Below, one piece after another: positions 27,601 to 37,400 of a stretch of 64,000 nucleotides of DNA. Below the pieces are notes generated by a model. That model ran no database searches and was not told the DNA's origin. It saw only the letters and a list, made by a program, of their open reading frames with translations. Numbering within the stretch: position 1 is the stretch's first letter; the number at the start of each line of letters is the position of its first letter. Position numbers and translations under genes: made by a program. The DNA comes from Stichopus chloronotus (taxonomy: Eukaryota; Echinodermata; Holothuroidea; Aspidochirotida; Stichopodidae): the NCBI GenBank assembly GCA_021234535.1, contig CM037830.1, positions 6,174,170 to 6,238,169 of the forward strand. The letters run 5' to 3'.

Positions 27601-29957
27601 TTTTCAGAGCCCATCGCAGCCCCTACTCAGGAAGTAAGTGCACCAGTGTACGAATGATGAAAACTACACTGTGTAATAGGAGTCTTAATTTATAGGTAGT
27701 GACAAGTACAGCTTAGACGCCCTTTCACTTTTGAGTGGATGCATCCAATTCTAGTGAGTGTTCGAGTAAATGGTATTCACTCCTGCTTATACCTCATGAA
27801 AGAGGATAATGTGACATAATGCTTTGATGCTAAGGAGATTGCCGACATAAATCAAAACAACTGATGGTCTCTTCAAGAGTCAAGATAGACTGGTGTATCA
27901 GAACAGGTGGCTGTTACTGGACGGAAATGAATGAAGATGAACAGGCAAAATTCTGACAACTAAATGAGAATTTTCTGGAAATGTCCTGAAATAGCCATAT
28001 TCAAATTCTTTCTTAGATACTCTTTCTCTCTACTCAGTCATCTGCATTGATTCTTTAAAGTTGTAGTCCAAAAAAAGCCCTTCCCACATATTTTGATGGA
28101 TGTAAGGATAAGTTTATGGTGGTGCAGGTAATAGTGAATCAAAGTGCCTCATTTTTTAACAGTCAATTTGAATATCAGTGGCTCATCACTTAGTATGTCT
28201 GAACTATGTTGACAGTTTGCACTTATGGTACATACCCCTTTCATGGCACCAGGTTTCTAGAGTGGCAGGGTTCTTGCCAGCCCGATTTAGCAGGGTGCAA
28301 AACCCAGTTTCAATTTGATTTTACTTTGTATCTCCTGTTTTGAAAGTCCCCCCCCCCCCCACCTTTGTTTGAAAGTTGAGCACCTGCTTTTAAAATTGCA
28401 GTGAATAATAAACCCTTACACATGCAAGCAAAACAGCAGGCCTTTTTTAACACCAATGCACACACCTGTGTAATGTATGTACATGCGTGATTGTGTTAAC
28501 GAAAAAATAATCTCAAGTACCAGAATCACAAAGCTTGCTACCGGTTTGACAAGAAAGCTGACGAGAACGGTAGGTTGGGTCTGTATACTTGGCTTTTCAT
28601 TCACCAGTCTCCTATTACTTTTGTACTCCAATCCACTCTGCACCTTTTGGTCCTTTGTCAACACAGTTTTAGAATTGACCCTAACCCTCATAAACCTGCT
28701 TTCTTTCTTCTGTTATTTTGCAAATGTCTCCTCAGATAATGCAATGAACTTCGAATACCCATTTTGTAATAGCAGTTTTGAAGCCTTTTGGCATTTCTGT
28801 AGTAATCCCTCTGAAAGTGTCACATTTTCACGGACACAGTTGCTGCTATGTTGGTATTTGCATAGCAGTCTGACCCTTCTGTGTATTATGTTGCAATGCT
28901 ATTACATGTAGACCAGTTTGATTCAATTTGAAGTGAATAACCACAGCACATTTCAAAGGGGTTGTGTTCTGATCCTTGACAAGTTTAATAACTATTATCC
29001 TCTTTCTCCTCAGTACAACGGAACGAAGTTTTCTCTGTGGGATCGCATTGAGGTCAATGGTATCCAGAATGGTCAAGAGATGACCCTGCAACAGTTTTTA
29101 GATTATTTCAAGAAAGACCTGAATCTAGAGATCACAATGTTATCACAGGGTGTCTGTATGCTCTATTCATTCTTCATGCAGCCTGCCAAACTTAAAGAAA
29201 GGACAGCTCTGAAGTAAGTGTCATATCACTCCTGCCATCAGTCATTCAGTGGTGTATTTCCTGGCCATTCAGGAATGTAAATTGTATTCTGAAACACTGA
29301 CTGCCAAAGAGCCCTTCATTATTAGAACTGATTCTTTTACATTCACAGCTTTCAAGTGCTTTATTAGTGCATCCCTCCTGCCCCACCCCCCTCAAGTAGG
29401 ATTTTGTACACCCACATAGCATTTCGCTTTTGTGTAATCTCGGTTTCCCTAACAAACATGGGCAGAAAAAGTGAGAAGCCATTTCAAGCGTGTGTTGAAT
29501 TTGTTACATTTGGACATCAGAAATGATCTGATTAGCTCTTCAATTTGTCGTTAATGTGTCCAGAGTCAAATGATACATTAAAGTTTATACTCATCTGTCA
29601 CCTTACAAGGAAGTATTTCTTTCTGTCAAAAGCTCAATTCAGTCACGCTCCTGCCACACAAGGAGTAAATTTATTTTTCCTGCTATTTCCGAGAGAATAG
29701 TGTTTAAATTGAGAGTGGCATGTGTTCACTTATTTTCTTCCTGAGCCAAGAGATAAATTTATGATCTGTTATTAACATCATAATGTTACTTCACAAATTT
29801 TTTCCTTTCCTCCAATTTTAGGATGTCAGAGGTTGTAACCAAGGTATCAAAGAAGAAGATTCCTTCTCACGTCCGTCACTTGGTCTTAGAAATTTGTTGC
29901 AATGACAACGAAGGTGAAGACGTGGAGGTTCCCTATGTGAGATATACGTTTCGTTGA
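648..29957 (+). CDS. UBA1: Ubiquitin-activating enzyme E1 (UBA1), 5'-partial, 21 exons
   Basis: E1 enzyme that adenylates ubiquitin's C-terminus with ATP, loads it on a catalytic cysteine and passes it to E2s; cytosolic and nuclear. Exons: 648-816, 3551-3685, 8525-8722, 12854-12937, 14326-14472, 15641-15787, 16050-16226, 17281-17382, 17951-18031, 18431-18586, 18994-19159, 19884-20145, 21076-21124, 21749-21895, 22263-22337, 22638-22773, 23131-23276, 24475-24567, 27442-27633, 29014-29213, 29822-29957 (TGA). Every junction has AG/GT and the phases match, giving 998 residues in one frame that align with human UBA1 from about residue 60 to the C-terminus. The first exon starts with the last base of a codon, so about 59 residues lie upstream; I see no such exon in 1-647. 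It resembles UBA1 much more than UBA6 or UBA7. Introns hold several transposons, the exons none. Confidence 0.96.
1765..2000 (+). repeat. Dispersed repeat, copy 1 of an inverted pair
   Basis: Matches the reverse complement of 23715-23935. Shared blocks in order include TGTCTCAAGAAGACCTTTT, CATGATAGAACATGACATGA, ATAATGGTTAGGGTA and GGATTGGCTGG. No terminal repeats or coding capacity are visible. It lies in the intron after the first UBA1 exon of the window. Confidence 0.6.
4066..4913. mobile_element. Non-autonomous hAT-type element (MITE), 848 bp
   Basis: Ends are inverted: TAGGGCTGTG at the left, CACAGCCCTA at the right. Both ends also carry subterminal GCGATTAATCGC-like palindromes and an ACTAAACGTTTA motif. 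The element is flanked by a perfect 8-bp direct repeat, ATATGTAC, at 4058-4065 and 4914-4921. An 8-bp target duplication is the hallmark of hAT insertion. No transposase is encoded; the longest internal open frame (4649-4858) resembles nothing I know. Confidence 0.88.
6240..8080 (-). mobile_element. Decayed tyrosine-recombinase (DIRS-type) retroelement
   Basis: Read on the minus strand, 7490-7150 gives broken frames with a coiled-coil, gag-like composition ([30 protein letters not shown]), followed at 7031-6819 by a tyrosine-recombinase fragment. No reverse transcriptase or RNase H is visible. A near-identical 21-bp direct repeat with core TACTTCAGTGTACGT bounds the region at 6273-6293 and 8047-8067. 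The repeat and the order gag-then-recombinase suggest a non-autonomous element of the DIRS or Ngaro kind. The boundaries are inferred. Confidence 0.45.
6819..7031 (-). pseudogene. Tyrosine recombinase fragment
   Basis: An open 70-codon segment contains the [20 protein letters not shown] block. It follows the pattern of the first catalytic region of DIRS and Crypton tyrosine recombinases, with the Arg of the catalytic set in AQR. The downstream HxxR and Tyr motifs are absent, so the fragment is inactive. It lies in a UBA1 intron on the opposite strand. Confidence 0.55.
8921..9182 (+). repeat. Diverged local duplication (about 140 bp, two units)
   Basis: Two successive segments share CAGAAAGT(C/T)AGC, a TAGCCC block, GTA(C/A)AAATCATGTGCAGATGATA versus GTAAATGATATGCTGATGATA, and a CTTCCTGAAGAAC versus CTTCTTGAACAAG end. 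It lies in a UBA1 intron with no sign of coding. Confidence 0.45.
9736..10815 (+). mobile_element. Helentron-like non-autonomous element, copy 1
   Basis: The 5' end is a palindrome, GATTCCTTGCC ... GGAATC, followed by GATGGTGATGTCG and a TG microsatellite. Next come six to seven tandem units of about 140-160 bp, each with a GTAAACACGATATCTC-like segment, a TGATCCCTATTG segment and several AGGTCA motifs. The 3' end is GGCAAGGAATC (inverse of the 5' motif), then a hairpin AAAGCCTTTTGGCTTT and CTGG, followed by TT. Subterminal inverted repeats, a microsatellite, a tandem array, a terminal hairpin and a CTRR-type end are the architecture described for Helentron-associated elements. There is no coding sequence. 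Confidence 0.72.
9928..9960 (+). promoter_or_regulatory. Four direct AGGTCA half-sites (DR1-DR4-DR4)
   Basis: AGGTCA occurs at 9928-9933, 9935-9940, 9945-9950 and 9955-9960, spaced by 1, 4 and 4 bases. DR1 is the layout bound by HNF4, RXR and COUP-TF type receptors, and DR4 by thyroid-hormone or LXR type receptors. The cluster recurs in each tandem unit of the Helentron-like elements. Binding is inference from motif only. Confidence 0.4.
17281..20145 (+). other. UBA1: UBA1 active adenylation domain and catalytic cysteine exons
   Basis: Exon 18431-18586 opens with [14 protein letters not shown], the GxGxxG nucleotide-binding loop, and continues to [17 protein letters not shown], which holds the acidic and Arg residues used for ATP and magnesium. 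Exon 18994-19159 ends in ALDNVDAR. Exon 19884-20145 carries the catalytic cysteine in [17 protein letters not shown]; the Cys codon is 20036-20038, residue 572 of the partial protein, equivalent to human Cys632. All key residues are intact, so the gene looks functional. Confidence 0.93.
19261..19370 (+). repeat. Short imperfect tandem repeat (GTTACAGT/TTAGTGTTA)
   Basis: TTAGTGTTA and GTTACAGTACAGTCTTA blocks alternate irregularly over about 110 bases in a UBA1 intron. This looks like slippage-derived simple sequence. Confidence 0.5.
23715..23935 (-). repeat. Dispersed repeat, copy 2 of an inverted pair
   Basis: Reverse-complement partner of 1765-2000. The surrounding 23340-24260 contains several TGAATATTCATG-type palindromes and may be the remainder of the same old element. 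It sits in the UBA1 intron before exon 24475-24567. Confidence 0.55.
24786..27082 (+). mobile_element. Helentron-like element, copy 2 (with internal insertion)
   Basis: Same 5' palindrome and TG microsatellite as copy 1 (24786-24870), tandem units to about 25640, then 26755-27000 with two more units, and the GGCAAGGAATC plus AAGCCTTTTGGCTT hairpin ending in CTAG at 27079-27082, followed by TTT. Between about 25690 and 26745 lies sequence absent from copy 1, which includes a 352-bp MITE. Two Helentron ends in the same order support one interrupted element. It lies in the UBA1 intron between exons ending 24567 and starting 27442. Confidence 0.68.
26092..26443. mobile_element. 352-bp MITE, copy A
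   Basis: Inverted ends TAAAGGGAAATAGGGCGTTT and, on the other strand, TAAAGTGAAATAGGGCGTTT. The inside matches 55825-56176 closely (TTGCTCAACAATAATTTG, TTCACCCAAACTTTT, GAAGCTTT, TTATTGATG). Copies have equal length. It is nested in the Helentron-like element. Superfamily unsure: TTAA or TA target. Confidence 0.75.
27442..29957 (+). other. UBA1: UBA1 C-terminal exons: end of adenylation domain and ubiquitin-fold domain
   Basis: Exon 27442-27633 ([20 protein letters not shown], then [12 protein letters not shown]) closes the active adenylation domain over the crossover loop. Exons 29014-29213 and 29822-29957 encode the ubiquitin-fold domain that recruits E2s ([37 protein letters not shown], then [19 protein letters not shown] and stop). 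The end matches the human end residue for residue in length, so the stop codon at 29955-29957 is well supported. Confidence 0.93.
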
Positions 29958-30533
29958 CGCTCCGTCACGCCTTGCGCTTGTCGTGACACCTTCTAGTATA
30001 AAAGTGACTTTGTGAATGTCTCTAACCTTAGGTCCTGTAAATTTACTTCTCTCGACAAAGACTTGACCATGTGGACTTTTCTAAAAATAACTTTTTTCTT
30101 TTGCAACTTTATTTGACAGAAAAGATGGAGTTGTATGTAGTACTCTGGGGAAGCTTTTGTTTTTATTGGTATCATCTAGACATATAATGCTTACTTGTAT
30201 GGTATGGTATCTTGCATATCAAAATTGCAAAGATGTGTTTCTCATCGCTTTGGTCACTAAAAAGTGGTGGGAAGTGTTTTCCTTAAAGGTGTTACCCGCA
30301 TTCCGGTCTGATTAGTTTTCGAGGATTTTTTCAAAGCGTATTTGATGTTATACTTGAAGCAGATTGTGTAAGTCATATGGAACAGGTAGGTTCTATATAG
30401 TGATAGAAATGTTTACAGAAATGTCAAAATTTTATCCACGAAAAATTACTGAAACTTTGAAATCTGGTACTCCTTAAAATTCTCTGAATGTTGGCACTAT
30501 ATGGTCTTTTACAGTGGTGTAGTTTACATGTAG

Positions 30534-30539
30534 TTTATT
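30534..30539 (-). terminator. Candidate HAUS7 poly(A) signal AATAAA
   Basis: Minus-strand AATAAA about 0.94 kb past the HAUS7 stop. Two further ones lie at 30162-30167 and 30108-30113. Which is used cannot be told. Confidence 0.3.
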
Positions 30540-31343
30540 ATCTTCTGTGGGTATCAAAGCACAGCTTTTTTCTTTTTAAAGCTGTTCGTCCTTTCTCATT
30601 TTCAATGTTAAAACCACTCTCTCTACAAAAGAGCTTTAAAAGATAAAGATCCTGTGGAGCATTTTGTACCAGTATCAAGAAAAAGATATCAATTGCTTCT
30701 GTACTTGCTAACAGGTATATGTGCACAGTCATCTTCACCTCACAGTGAAGTTAGTAAACGTTGGGGTGGGTAGTGCGGAGACCCTCACAAGATTCCTTCA
30801 GAAGTGCATGCAATGAGACCCAGGAAAAGAGTTGATGAAAGCAAGTTTTTTTTTTCATGAATGATCGTAATGTTAGTGAGCTTCAAGTGATCATTTGACA
30901 GTACTGTTGAAAATGGAATGAAAATATCAGAACTATTTACAAAACACTATAAATATTTCCTTGTATTTTTGAGGGAACACCATTTAAAAGGATACATCTT
31001 TCATGTGATGACATCGGGCAATATAATTGTCATCTGAAAAGTCCATACACAGTTACATTAATATTATGACAAGGCAGTGTTTTATCGCTGTTAGGAATAT
31101 TTTTTCCTTATTCTTTGGGGGAGGGGTTGATATCATATGATGGATGTTGTCATGGACAATGATGCCCAATTGTTACGGCTTTAACACAAAACTTGCAATG
31201 TTGCTTACTAAATCGTGGAATAACCTTTACACATGCTCCATTTAAATGTTATGTTTAAGCTTCTTACCTCCCTTAAGTATTTGCAAGCTGTTTAATACTA
31301 AGAGTAGCACTGTAAGACGACTGTTAAGATTTAAAAGTGCCTC

Positions 31344-31349
31344 AATAAA
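31344..31349 (+). terminator. Candidate UBA1 poly(A) signal AATAAA
   Basis: First plus-strand AATAAA I see after the UBA1 stop, 1.39 kb downstream and just inside the HAUS7 3' side. A variant signal nearer the stop is possible. Confidence 0.22.
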
Positions 31350-31480
31350 TATAAAGATGTTACAAAATCGTGATTCAGCAGCAAATGTTTCAGCTTTTGG
31401 CCATTCACTCCCTTGCGTGTTGCCTTGCCTGGCCCGCTCGTATCTGAACAGCATCGGTAAGAGTATCAGCAAGTCTTTTT

Positions 31481-34400
31481 TCATCTGAATGGTTGGAGAA
31501 CTGACTCTGTGTGTCCTGTGTGAGATGATTCTTCCAGTATTCCCGTCAGATCACTGTATGACTGCAGTGCAGAATCACTGACAGAAGCTAAAAAAAACAA
31601 GCAAAAGGAAAATGATACCTATACCCTCTGTCATGAACATATTATGTACAGATATTACACCAATACAAACGACAATGTTGATTCTGAAATTATCACCCGC
31701 ATCCTAACTTTCGTCAGCGTACATTGTACAGTATTCATCAACGAATAAGTTAATTGTCATGCCCATGTAAAATACTTTTATTACGACTTCATTTTCTGGT
31801 CTACTATGTACTAGTGGTACTAGTGGTAATAATTTTGGATTGAGTGCAAGCACTAATAAATACCTCTGAACTGTTCAGTTCAGTAGTACAGTGAATGCAT
31901 GTAAACGAACTAGAGCAATAATTGTGCCATTCAATGCAGAAACCATTGTGATCTTATAGGTAGTCCCCTTACTGATGTGTATGTTGGAAGAGACTGAAAT
32001 TTAGTAAGAGAACCATTTCAAGTGTTTCCATGAACTGAGAACAAATTAACCCCTCAAATAACTGAAATCATGAACATAACCATTGCATCTGGGAGAAATA
32101 CTCAAGAGGTTGAAGGAGACACTGAATATAACCTATGCTGTCAGATCAGAACTAATGTTATTTACTGAAACTTCATCGTGATTGGCTAAACATTCGTGAT
32201 CCTAACATTCTGTGCCACCTTCGAAGTTTTCTTCAACTCTTAGTGACAGTGGTAGAGATAGATGCAGGGCAGCACGGTCACAAAGAGAAGCCTTAAAAAG
32301 GATGTAGAGGTTGAACGCTGACATCATAACAGACTTAATATGTAACAACTTGACTTAAGTAACTTGACTTAATATACATAACTTGACTTAATATGTAACA
32401 ATCATTGGATGATGAAGGAATGCACATATGTGCACTGCTGTTGCTTTTCATTTGCTCCTTTTTCTTCCATAGCCACAGTAACATCTCTTAATGAGAGTGC
32501 TTGTGTGGTATTGGAAACCATGCTGAGGAGAGGGACACATCCAACCAACCACATCCAACATTTCGGCGAAAAATTTCGTAGTAAATTCATTGGTGCTTTG
32601 TGTGTCAATGTGTGCAGAGCGTGTTTTTGCCGTGAATAAAATCATGTCCACCCCTACACTGCACAGCCTTGGGATGCTTAGTGCACTAAACACTTTCAGA
32701 GTACCTTGAGCGTAGAGTTTACTGCAAATCACTGAAACTGATGATTTCCAATCTTAGTTTCAGGAGAGAGGGCATACTGCATTCCTCTCCATAATATTTT
32801 GTACTTCCTAAGTGTTGTCTTGCACTCACCAATGGTGCTCAGTGTATCGGAAGTAGCTTGCAACATCTCTGAATGTTCTGCATACTCTGTTATATGTTGG
32901 AAGGAATGTCTGATGGACTGCACATCTTCCAGAAGCTGAGATAAAACAAACATCAAAGACTTTAACGACCAAAGAAATTTACCTGGAACATGATTCACCA
33001 TCCAAGAACTAAAACAGGATAGTCCAATAAGAGGTCATCACTAATGGACATTCTATGGGCTTACTACTGGTACCCTCAATCATACTCATTCAGTACAGGA
33101 CCATACCATTCACACCATAGATTTGCTGAATGGAACCTGCCATGCTCATACAGAAGTTGACTTCATTCACCTTCACATACCAGACCCCTTGAACCTGTCA
33201 TTCAGCAAACCACAAAATGCAAGTACTGGCGATATCTGTTCTCTTGTTCCAATTATGAAATGCTATAACTAGGAAATGTTTCTGATTTTAGGATGCCATG
33301 TCATGGCTGTAATGTGAATTTGGTCTCTTCAAGTTATCCTACAGAGCATTGTAGGCACAACGTCAAGAAATGTTTAGAAAAGTTACAACTAAGTTGTGCA
33401 ACGAATTGTGCAACAATTGTGCGACTAACTTCGCATCTACTAACACACGCACAGCCTCCATAGAGTGATGTGAAGTTAGTTACACAACTATCGTTGAGAA
33501 CAAAGCTTCTTGCAACTAAGGGTGGTAACAGCACAGGAATAATGGGTCAAAAGAACAGCTGTGAAACATCAATTTCACAAACGTGAAAATTAACAACTTT
33601 ACCTGTTTGAAGTCACCCAGCAGACTGTGGATCCTCTTTGCTGCTGGACCTAGGGGTGTTAGCCTGGGTGGACTTTTGTTACACCACGGTCTCATTTCAG
33701 TCTCGAATGTGTTAGTGAATGAGGTTATCAGCTGTGCTAGCTCGGACAGCACGAGCCTCAGAGTCTGGCAAACTTTCTCCGCAGACCCTCGTTGAGCACT
33801 ATCATACTTGTACTGTTTAGAGAAGATATCATTAAGAAGCAAACTCAAAATTGCAATTAAAGGAGAATTTTCTGATTAATACCATTCATCTGTAATGACA
33901 ATTTTTTTTTCAACATACATGATAGCAACCCACACCTTTTGTAATTAGATTCCTCAGATCAGTTGTCAGTGATCAAGGGATGTAACAGTGTCGACACATT
34001 TGAACTGTAAATAAGTTAAAAACCATGACTCACTCAGAAAGGTGGCATAAACAGTGTGGATTCCCTTATTTGTCATCAAATTCACCAATAAAAAAGGGCA
34101 CTTTTTTTGTCAAGTTTCAAAGCTACTTTTATATCTTTTTTGTTTACAATTTGAACTTTAACAGAATACCAGAGAAAGTATCCATTGGCAACGATTGCAA
34201 GACTTACATGGGATGGAACTGCTATTTTGCTTTTATGGGTCAGAAATGGCAATGCAAACCTGGGCTATTTTGTACCTTTGGTGACACTGTTCTATGACTC
34301 TGCAATGACATCTATATGCATTAGCTGTCACTCTCTGTCATAAGAGCCACAAAACAAAATTCTTGTGCTCTCACCTTGGCTTTAAGGTCCTCCAGGTGTT

Positions 34401-37400
34401 CTTTAGAATTCATTAACTTGTTTCTCATCTGAGAGATGACATCATCTAACTCTGCCAGAGATGGGGGGATTGCTCTTAAAAAAAAGAGACGAGATGAGTC
34501 CAGGTTGGAAAGTACACTAGCCAGAACATCAAGAGGAGAGGGGCTGTTTACACATTATCAGAATTGGCCATAACTTTGAATGATACCCTTTTTGAACAGT
34601 CCTATGATAGCTACAAAATCATCTATAGTTATCAATAATATTAACCAGAAAGCCAAAAGGCTTTGTGATTCCTTGCCTTGATAAAATACATTTTGAACAC
34701 AGCAGTTTGAAAACTGACATCTGTTTGATTCACACTTGTAAGAAGAAGGGCTCACAAGTGCATTTTTGTTTAGTACCTTAAACCCAAAATATGAACTCCT
34801 TTTTGTTCTGATAAATTCTCTCATTCCTTTGTGCTGAAATGATATGATTTTTCTTGACGGTGAAGTGCCATATGATAAATTAGTGCCAGGGAGATGGTAA
34901 CATCAATCAACTCACAGGTACCATGTTGATACTTATTGTTGTTTGTCTTTCCGATCAAGGGAAAATGCAGTCACCCCAATCAGAGTTAGTATGTCCTGTT
35001 ACTCTAGCTCATGATTGGTCTATTTCGATTATGTGGTAATATTCTTGTGAATTGTGAAATCCAAGGAGAATTTCGACTTGCTTTCCCTATTGTTTGTAAT
35101 AGCTATGCTCAAAGTGTCTTTAGAGGAGCTTGTAACAGAAGGAAATTAGCAAGACTTTGCTGCTTTTTGAAAACAAATTTTAGAATAATATCGTGAAAAC
35201 AAGGTTTTCAGGTTTTGACCCATCGTGGCCCCGGATGACCTTTGACCTACACCAAAAACAATAAGGTTCTTCCTCTCAATATGGGGCATCTATGTCCCAA
35301 GTTTGAGAACTTTTCAACTTTCCCTTCTTGAGACCCCGGTGACCCCAGATGACCTTTGACCTCCACCAAAAGCAATAGGGTTATTCCTCTCATCACAACA
35401 CATCTACATACCAAGTATGAAATCTATCCAAGCTTCCTAACTTGAGATATCGTGTAAACAAGGTTTTCAGGTTTTGACCCCCGGTGACACCAGATGACCT
35501 TTGACCTCCACCAAAAACAATAGGGTTCTTCCTCTCAGTATGGGGTATCTATGTACCAAGTTTGAGAACTGTCCAACTTTCCCTTCATGAGATATCGTGT
35601 AAACAAGCAAAGCCATCAGATACACACACACGCATACACACACACATACACACAAACACGACATCACCATCGCATAGATTCCTTGCCTGCCTTCGGCAAG
35701 GAATCAAAAAATATTCAGCTCATATGAACAATTAAAAAATTAAATCAAATAAACGAAACGAAACGAATTATGATAATACTGTTTTTTCATAAAATATCAG
35801 ACAGTGTCATGCGTTAGGGCATTTGCATTGTTTGCATACTTAGCAATCAAGCCAGCAAATTGTGGAGTCACAAAACTATTACATTTTCTCGGTATGGGCC
35901 ACATTTCTTGAAAGTAAAGATACCTAGCAACCACAATATGTCTTTATGTCACTGATGAACTGTTTGTCTGAAACTTGGATGGATGTTTTAACCAAAAACA
36001 CAGCATCTTTCACTGTATCAATGTAAGCACTAACCGGCATCTGTACACAAGGCAGAACAAATAGGTCAACAGTTTCTACTAATCGATGTTTGAATTAATT
36101 AGCAGTATAAAACCCATATTAATCAGCAGATGATACACAAACATCGCAATGATGCTTTTGTAAGCATATCATTACAACCTTCTTAACATATATCATTTGA
36201 TACCTGCTGTGAGGGTTACGCAGTTGCCTGTGTGCTATTTTAAATGCAACATACAGCAGAACACCCTGATGTTTAGATATGTCAAACAACTTATTACTGT
36301 GGTTTTGAGAAATGGAAATGCTTCTACAAATTCTGCGATCAGACCAGAAAAGGTCAGGAAGCAGCTTACTTTGTGCCTGTGTTCTCTTCATGTTCTGCTG
36401 CTTGTCTTTTGATCACCTTCAGGATGTCCGGTGGGAGGAGGGACTGAGATGAAGGAGTAAATGCCTCTTGGAGGTCTCTTTGATGAGCGATAGATGACAG
36501 GAATATGCAATCATGGCTAAACTGTTCTTGAAGGTTCATGGCATCACTGTGACGATGTGACAAAAAAGTTCTCTTAATTTCAAATTATTATGTAAGTGGG
36601 AAAGTGTGAAATTGAATAATAGAAGTTTTCATCTATAATTGATGTTCCACAAACTGGCAACAGATGAACATACAAGAAACTGCCTTCGAGCAAAACAGAC
36701 CATTAGTTATAAGAAGTGTTAAGTCTGACAAGGGCAACATGCAACTGCTAGATGAAAAGCTTAGTAAGGTTACTCAGGTACAACTGGAAACCATATCCTC
36801 ACCAATGACTACAATTCCAAAAATACTGCATGACAATGATCTCACTGAATACATTAAAGATCATTCGCTTTGTAACTAATTACTGCTGATGCAGTTTTGG
36901 TAAAATTGGAAAACCTTATTTTAATATTTCCTCTCAACATCAGCTAACGAATTTAATTCATACTTGAATATTCGACCCCATCTGTGTACCTCATATTGAG
37001 ATAAAATATCCAATTAAGAAGTAGAGGCTGAGTGATGTGACTTTCAGACACCAATCTACCGTGTTGCAGTTTTGGCATTTTCATCAGGTAGTTTAAAGCA
37101 CAACTAACGTGTGAAATGAGGTGGTCCTCCTCAAAATTTAGTTGTCCTCCTGGAAATCATGTCATGACTTTATATATATATTCCCAGGTTCATCATGTAC
37201 CAGTAACACTCTTGCATTATGCTGTTAACAATTCATTGCAACAGAGTTCACCTCACAGTGTTTCAGATATTGCAAGTAAAATCATAATGAACTCTTAATT
37301 TGACCCTAGCACTATCACAACTTGGTTGCCCAAAGGACATCCTTGTTCCAAAGTTTGGTTGTCATATAGAGAATCTGAGGATCTCAAATGCCACTAGTGT

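Larger units (their letters stand above)
29958..31480. other. Convergent UBA1/HAUS7 3' region
   Basis: Contains the 3' untranslated regions of both genes. No further coding exon or transposon is evident. Candidate poly(A) signals are listed separately. Both transcripts could overlap if the distal signals are used. Confidence 0.6.
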
